NCBI GenBank assembly: GCA_017415945.1
Contig: JAFQDR010000206.1
Location: 1-26,244 of the forward strand
Length of the DNA stretch: 26,244 nucleotides
DNA from: Oscillospiraceae bacterium
GTDB taxonomy: Bacteria > Bacillota_A > Clostridia > Oscillospirales > Oscillospiraceae
Direction: 5' to 3'
Notes under the pieces: generated by a model
The model's input: the letters and a program-made list of their open reading frames with translations, nothing else
Database searches by the model: none
Told to the model about the DNA's origin: nothing
Position numbers and translations under genes: made by a program
Part shown: positions 22,175-26,244 of the stretch, one piece after another
How the letters are laid out: each line of letters begins with the position of its first letter
Numbering within the stretch: position 1 is the stretch's first letter

Positions 22175-22238
22175 TTGAAAAGCACAAGAACTTGTGTTAT
22201 AGTTAATCCCGCACCACAAGATATACAACATCTTGTGC
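22175..22238 (+). promoter_or_regulatory. nrdDG promoter with NrdR-like operators
   Basis: TTGAAA (22175-22180) and TATAGT (22198-22203) are spaced 17 bp. The spacer is almost wholly the palindrome GCACAAGAACTTGTGT (22182-22197), close to the NrdR box pattern. Downstream is a second palindrome with arms CACAAGAT/ATCTTGTG (22215-22237), within which ATACAACATCTTGTGC (22223-22238) matches the same pattern at about 12 of 16 positions. Box starts are 41 bp apart, four helical turns; the classical spacing is three. NrdR represses ribonucleotide reductase genes when dATP is high. Confidence 0.8.
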
Positions 22239-22315
22239 CGTACATCATAGATGAGTGTAGTCCGTGGACACACGCTCCGCGGCAGAAATAGATCCCCCAC
22301 GAAAGAGAGGACATT

Positions 22316-24532
22316 ATGAGTATTCGTGTCATCAAGCGTAACGGCTCCGAGGTTACTTTTGATCCCAAGAAGATTTTTGATGCCATCTGCAAGGCAAATG
22401 AGGCCGTAGCGGAAAAGCACCGCCTGAACATTGAAGACATTCAGGACGTCACCGACATCGTTGTTTACAAGTGCAGCAAGCTGGGCCACACCCCTTCCGT
22501 TGAGGAAATTCAGGACTTGGTGGAAATGCAGCTCATGGGCCACGGCGCATGGGTACTGGCAAAGACCTACATTACCTACCGCTACAAGCGCTCTCTGGTT
22601 CGTCAGGCAAACACCACCGACGACACCATTATGAGCCTGATCGACTGCACCAACGAAATGGCCATGCAGGAGAACTCCAACAAGAACCCCCAGATCAACT
22701 CCGTCATGCGTGACTACATGGCAGGGGAAGTCAGCAAGGACTTGACCCGCCGTATGCTGCTGCCCGAACACATTGTGGAGGCTCACGACAAGGGCATCAT
22801 CCACTTCCATGACTCCGACTACTACGCACAGCGTATGCACAACTGCGATCTGGTAAATCTGGAGGATATGCTCCAGAACGGTACCGTCATCAGCGGCACC
22901 ATGATCGAACGTCCCCACTCCTTCTCCACCGCCTGCAACATCGCCACCCAGATCATCGCACAGGTGGCATCCAACCAGTACGGCGGCCAGAGCATTTCTC
23001 TGACCCATCTGGCACCCTTTGTGCAGGTCAGCCGCGAGAAGTTCGATGTGCAGGTACGCATGGAGCTGGAAGAAGCAGGCATCACCGTCAGCGAGGAGCA
23101 GATCAAGAATCTGGTGGAACGCCGTGTGGACGAGGAGATCCGCCGCGGTGTCCAGACCATTCAGTATCAGGTAGTCACCCTGCTGACCACCAACGGACAG
23201 GCTCCCTTCGTCACCGTGTTCATGTATCTGGGTGAGGCCAAGAACGAGCAGGAAAAGAAGGACCTTGCCAAGATCATCGAGGAAGTGCTGAAGCAGCGCA
23301 TCACCGGTGTCAAGAACGAGAGCGGCGTATGGGTCACTCCCGCATTCCCCAAGCTCATTTACGTTCTGGAGGAGCAGAACATTCACGATGACTCCCCCTA
23401 CTACTATCTGACCGAGCTGGCTGCCAAGTGCACCGCCAAGCGCATGGTCCCCGACTACATCTCCGAAAAGAAGATGCTGGAGCTGAAGATCGACAAGAAC
23501 GGCGAAGGCCACTGCTACACCTGCATGGGCTGCCGCAGCTTCCTGACCCCCTATGTGGACCCCGAGACCAACAAGCCCAAGTACTACGGCCGCTTCAATC
23601 AGGGCGTGGTCACCATCAATCTGGTGGACGTTGCCTGCAGCTCCTACGGCGACATGAACAAGTTCTGGCAGATCTTCAACGAACGTCTGGAGCTGTGCCA
23701 CGAAGCACTCATGTGCCGTCACAACCGTCTTAAGGGCACCGTATCCGATGCGGCCCCCATTCTGTGGCAGCACGGTGCACTGGCTCGTCTGAAGAAGGGC
23801 GAGACCATTGACAAGCTGCTGTTCGGCGGCTACTCCACCATTTCTCTGGGCTATGCGGGTCTGTACGAATGTGTCAAGTACATGACCGGCCACTCCCACA
23901 CCCATCCCGAGGGAGAGCCCTTTGCCCTGCAGGTCATGCAGCACATGAACGACTGCTGCAAGAAGTGGAAGGCAGAGCACAACATCGACTTCTCCCTGTA
24001 CGGCACCCCTCTGGAATCCACCACCTACAAGTTCTCCAAGTGCCTGCAGCAGCGCTTCGGCATTATCGAGGGCATCACCGACAAGGGCTACATCACCAAC
24101 AGCTATCATGTCCATGTAGCGGAAGAAATCGACGCATTCGAAAAGTTTGCCTTCGAGGCAAAGTTCCAGGCTCTGTCCCCCGGCGGCGCCATCAGCTACG
24201 TGGAAGTGCCCGATATGCAGCACAATATTGAAGGTGTCATTGCCCTCATGCGCTTCATTTACGACAATATTATGTATGCAGAGCTGAATTGCAAGTCCGA
24301 CTACTGCCAGGAATGCGGCTTTGACGGTGAAATCGCCATTGTGGAAGATCAGGGCAAGCTGATTTGGCAGTGCCCCAATTGCGGCAACACCGATCAAAGC
24401 AAGATGAACGTTGCCCGCCGCACCTGTGGCTACATCGGCACCCAGTATTGGAACCAGGGCCGCACCGAGGAGATCCGTGATCGTGTGCTCCACGTGTCTA
24501 TGGATGAGCCCGTTTGCAATTGCTGCCGCTGA
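22316..24532 (+). CDS. nrdD: Anaerobic ribonucleoside-triphosphate reductase (class III)
   Basis: A 738-residue glycyl-radical enzyme that makes deoxyribonucleotides from NTPs without oxygen. Residues 1-90 are an ATP-cone for allosteric control (IKRNGSEVTFDPKKIFDAI). Active-site cysteines lie in HSFSTACNIATQ and CYTCMGCRSF. The C-terminal zinc site is C664/C667 and C686/C689, followed by the radical loop RRTCGYIG with glycyl residue G705. An added C-terminal tail ends in CNCCR. NrdG, encoded downstream, installs the radical. AGAGAGGA precedes the ATG. The long leader contains NrdR-like boxes, so expression should follow dNTP supply. Confidence 0.97.
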   Translation: MSIRVIKRNGSEVTFDPKKIFDAICKANEAVAEKHRLNIEDIQDVTDIVVYKCSKLGHTPSVEEIQDLVEMQLMGHGAWVLAKTYITYRYKRSLVRQANTTDDTIMSLIDCTNEMAMQENSNKNPQINSVMRDYMAGEVSKDLTRRMLLPEHIVEAHDKGIIHFHDSDYYAQRMHNCDLVNLEDMLQNGTVISGTMIERPHSFSTACNIATQIIAQVASNQYGGQSISLTHLAPFVQVSREKFDVQVRMELEEAGITVSEEQIKNLVERRVDEEIRRGVQTIQYQVVTLLTTNGQAPFVTVFMYLGEAKNEQEKKDLAKIIEEVLKQRITGVKNESGVWVTPAFPKLIYVLEEQNIHDDSPYYYLTELAAKCTAKRMVPDYISEKKMLELKIDKNGEGHCYTCMGCRSFLTPYVDPETNKPKYYGRFNQGVVTINLVDVACSSYGDMNKFWQIFNERLELCHEALMCRHNRLKGTVSDAAPILWQHGALARLKKGETIDKLLFGGYSTISLGYAGLYECVKYMTGHSHTHPEGEPFALQVMQHMNDCCKKWKAEHNIDFSLYGTPLESTTYKFSKCLQQRFGIIEGITDKGYITNSYHVHVAEEIDAFEKFAFEAKFQALSPGGAISYVEVPDMQHNIEGVIALMRFIYDNIMYAELNCKSDYCQECGFDGEIAIVEDQGKLIWQCPNCGNTDQSKMNVARRTCGYIGTQYWNQGRTEEIRDRVLHVSMDEPVCNCCR

Positions 24533-24552
24533 AATGACCGCACACCCTTCGT

Positions 24553-24730
24553 AACGCGTTTTCCAGGTACCCTGTAAACGTGTTCCGTCATTTCCGCTTA
24601 TTTCGCAAACCGTCTTTTCCTATTGCAAATTCGCTGACACGAATTTGTAAGTGGATTGAAAGGCGGTTTGCGATTCTATTAGCGTGCAAAAAACAATTGC
24701 ACCGTAGGGCGGCTGCTTGCCGCCGCCATT
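24553..24730. other. Structured spacer between nrdD and nrdG
   Basis: Three hairpins in a row fill the gap: 24553-24584 (AACGCGTTT and AAACGTGTT arms with inner CAGG/CCTG); a nested structure at 24603-24673 with outer stem TCGCAAACCG/CGGTTTGCGA and inner CAAATTCG/CGAATTTG; and GTGCAA/TTGCAC (24684-24702). A GTAGGG-family hairpin GGCGGC/GCCGCC (24708-24724) follows. No strong T tract is present, so read-through to nrdG is likely. The structure could act in RNA processing or stability. Confidence 0.65.
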
Positions 24731-24757
24731 TGACATTGTCTCAAAAGAGGTATCACT

Positions 24758-25282
24758 ATGAACTATTGTGCAATCAAACGCAGCGACGTTGCCAACGGTC
24801 CCGGGATGCGGGTGACCCTGTTTGTCAGCGGCTGCACCAACCACTGCCCCGGCTGCTTCCAGCCCGAAACTTGGGACTTTGACTACGGCGAGCCCTTCAC
24901 CGAGGCCACGGAAAACCGCCTCATGGAGCTGCTGGCCCCAAGCTATATCGCAGGGCTGACCCTCTTAGGCGGCGATCCCTTTGAACCGAGCAACCAGCGT
25001 GCCCTGCTGCCCTTCCTGCGCCGTGTGCGGGCCGAGCTGCCCAAGAAGAACATCTGGGCATACACAGGCTTCGTGCTGGACAAGGAGCTGCTGACAGACG
25101 GCAGCCACCCCCGCTGCGAGGTCACCGACGAAATGCTGTCTCTCGTCGATGTATTGGTTGACGGACGCTTCGTGGAAGCCAAAAAGAACATCACGCTGAA
25201 GTTCCGCGGCAGCGAAAACCAGCGGCTCATTGACATGAACAAGACCCGCGCAACGGGAGAGATCACCCTCTGGGACAAATAA
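24758..25282 (+). CDS. nrdG: Anaerobic ribonucleotide reductase activase NrdG
   Basis: A 174-residue radical SAM enzyme that generates the glycyl radical on NrdD. The iron-sulfur cluster motif is C26-TNH-C30-PG-C33 in VSGCTNHCPGCF, and the start YCAIKRSDVANGPGMRVTLFVSGC is characteristic. GGDPFEPSNQ is the SAM-binding GGE-type motif in its NrdG form. Length fits the family. AAGAGG lies about 9 nt before the ATG. It is the second gene after nrdD, separated by 225 bp of hairpin DNA, with no promoter of its own that I can see. Confidence 0.96.
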   Translation: MNYCAIKRSDVANGPGMRVTLFVSGCTNHCPGCFQPETWDFDYGEPFTEATENRLMELLAPSYIAGLTLLGGDPFEPSNQRALLPFLRRVRAELPKKNIWAYTGFVLDKELLTDGSHPRCEVTDEMLSLVDVLVDGRFVEAKKNITLKFRGSENQRLIDMNKTRATGEITLWDK

Positions 25283-25283
25283 T

Positions 25284-25469
25284 AAAAGCCTCTCCTTTTA
25301 AGGAGAGGTGGATTTTGCCGAAGGCAAAAGACGGAGAGGTTTTCAACTCTTACGAACAGATTGCATTTTGTAATACTGTCGCTCGGTATCGTTCTTCCAC
25401 TTTTCCATTTCTGATCGATTACCTCTCAGTCACCTTCGGTGACAGCTCTCCTTAAAAGGAGAGCCTTTT
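25284..25469. repeat. CTCTCC-type element with inverted ends
   Basis: One end carries CCTCTCCTT/AAGGAGAGG (25289-25308) and a TTTTGCC/GGCAAAA hairpin then GGAGAGG; the other end carries CCTCTCAG, GTCACC/GGTGAC and CTCTCCTT/AAGGAGAG. The two ends are inverted and flank about 90 bp of unrelated sequence, giving a MITE-like layout. It is related in plan, not in exact sequence, to the copies at 4214-4309 and 10823-10907. Confidence 0.7.
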
Positions 25470-25484
25470 CCTTATATTGCACCA

Positions 25485-25514
25485 AAAAGCCACCGACAAT
25501 CGTCGGTGGCTTTT
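25485..25514 (-). terminator. Terminator of the SLH-protein gene
   Basis: A 9-bp stem GCCACCGAC/GTCGGTGGC with a 4-nt loop has A runs before and T runs after it, so it also works for the plus direction (nrdG). Confidence 0.85.
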
Positions 25515-25521
25515 CGTATAT

Positions 25522-26244
25522 TTACTTGTTTCCATAAATCTTCTTCAGGAAGGTTACCACCTGTGCTCTGGTACAGGTATCGTTGGGGCCAAACTTGCCG
25601 TCGCCGATGCCGCCCGTCACATCGTTTTCCTTTGCCCAGATGATGGGTGTGGAATACCAATCCGTATCCCCTACATCAACAAATTCGCTCTTGCCGCTGA
25701 CTGCAGGCTTGCCGTTGGCTGCCCACAGGAATGTGGCGATTTGGGCTCGGGTACAGGTTTGGTCGGGGCCAAACTCCGTTGCGGTCACGCCCGTGGTAAT
25801 GCCATTTTCCACCGCCCACAGCACGGGCTTCAGATACCACGCATCATCGGCTACATCCGTGAAGGGATTTTCACTTGTGGGTTCGGGCTTGCCGTTTGCC
25901 GCCCACAGGAAGGTCACCACTTGTGCTCTGGTACAGCCCTCGTTGGGCGCGAAGGTGGTCTCCGTCTTGCCGCCTGTGACACCCTCTTGTACCGCCCACA
26001 GCACGGGCTCAAAGAACCAGTCGCTTTCCGTAACGTCGGTAAAGGGGTTTTCAAATGGCTTGCGGAGGGGCGGGATTTCCATATAATCCGCTTTGCCGCA
26101 GCCCGTGCAGATATAGGCCAGCTGTCCGGGCTCGTCGTAGGTGGGCATTTTTACGATGGATTCCTCCATGGTGTGATTGTCGTTGGTACTGATGAGGGCC
26201 TGCTTCTTGATGACATAACCGCATACGCCGCAGTGGCTGCCCTC
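25522..26244 (-). CDS. SLH-domain surface protein, 3' part
   Basis: The last 240 residues of a larger protein; the frame stays open to the window edge, so the N-terminus is missing. Visible first is a cysteine-paired repeat with spaced CGVCG and CTGCG, as found in repeats of large exported Firmicutes proteins. Three S-layer homology repeats follow, each starting F(T/V)DV and containing W(F/Y)..P..WA.E..(V/I) and CTRAQ(V/I)(V/A)TFLW. SLH domains hold proteins to pyruvylated cell-wall polymers, so this is a C-terminal wall anchor. The function of the rest is unknown. An ATG at 26169 is internal and is not the true start. Confidence 0.9.
   Translation of the reverse strand, partial: EGSHCGVCGYVIKKQALISTNDNHTMEESIVKMPTYDEPGQLAYICTGCGKADYMEIPPLRKPFENPFTDVTESDWFFEPVLWAVQEGVTGGKTETTFAPNEGCTRAQVVTFLWAANGKPEPTSENPFTDVADDAWYLKPVLWAVENGITTGVTATEFGPDQTCTRAQIATFLWAANGKPAVSGKSEFVDVGDTDWYSTPIIWAKENDVTGGIGDGKFGPNDTCTRAQVVTFLKKIYGNK

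Noticed and set aside
22148..24493. 781-codon open frame on the minus strand opposite nrdD
   Set aside because: nrdD is unmistakable on the plus strand; the antisense frame has biased composition and starts and ends without signals.
1..26244. CRISPR array, prophage or insertion sequence
   Set aside because: Repeats are hairpin units at irregular distances with no regular spacers; no cas, integrase, transposase or phage structural gene was found.

Overview
The window looks like a chromosomal segment of an anaerobic, spore-forming gut Clostridia, most like Oscillospirales/Ruminococcaceae. This is inferred from dipicolinate synthase genes (dpaAB), a class III oxygen-sensitive ribonucleotide reductase (nrdDG), SLH-domain surface protein, strong TTGACA/TATAAT-type promoters with AGGAGG ribosome sites, moderately high GC coding sequence, and several families of short hairpin repeats typical of gut Firmicutes. 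No transposase, integrase, phage gene, rRNA or CRISPR array was seen.

Layout. 1-422: tRNA-Ser(CGA) and hairpins. 423-2530 (-): translationally coupled glycerate kinase and D-2-hydroxyacid dehydrogenase. 2709-4100 (+): MATE transporter. 4315-10787 (-): a BlaI-type repressor with a clean operator/promoter, followed by two paralogous M56 (BlaR1-like) membrane metalloprotease receptors with large, unusual, non-penicillin-binding ectodomains. 10996-13650 (-): ahpC and an AhpF-like reductase whose thioredoxin-fold module sits at the C-terminus rather than the N-terminus. 13698-14537 (-): a stand-alone E2/CAT-fold protein lacking the catalytic His. 14716-15240: a divergent pair, a 56-aa protein and an XRE regulator, sharing an array of phased operator half-sites. 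15316-16611 (-): an exported, membrane-anchored choloylglycine-hydrolase-family amidase. 17103-20365 (-): dihydrofolate reductase, BaiN-type flavoprotein and COG2509 flavoprotein as one operon. 20642-22032 (+): dpaA-dpaB. 22175-25282 (+): nrdD-nrdG behind an NrdR-like operator. 25522-26244 (-): 3' end of an SLH-domain protein that runs off the window.

Functional themes. Redox and anaerobic life (AhpC/AhpF-like, NrdDG, flavoproteins), envelope sensing (BlaI plus two M56 receptors), surface amide hydrolysis, and sporulation. The regulatory operon at 4315-10787 is the most unusual part: it holds one repressor and two receptors but no recognisable effector gene, and the receptor ectodomains share a repeated module I do not recognise.

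Almost every intergenic gap carries hairpin repeats. In the GTAGGG-family the flanks are constant while the stem arms differ from copy to copy and remain complementary, a covariation pattern pointing to selection on structure.
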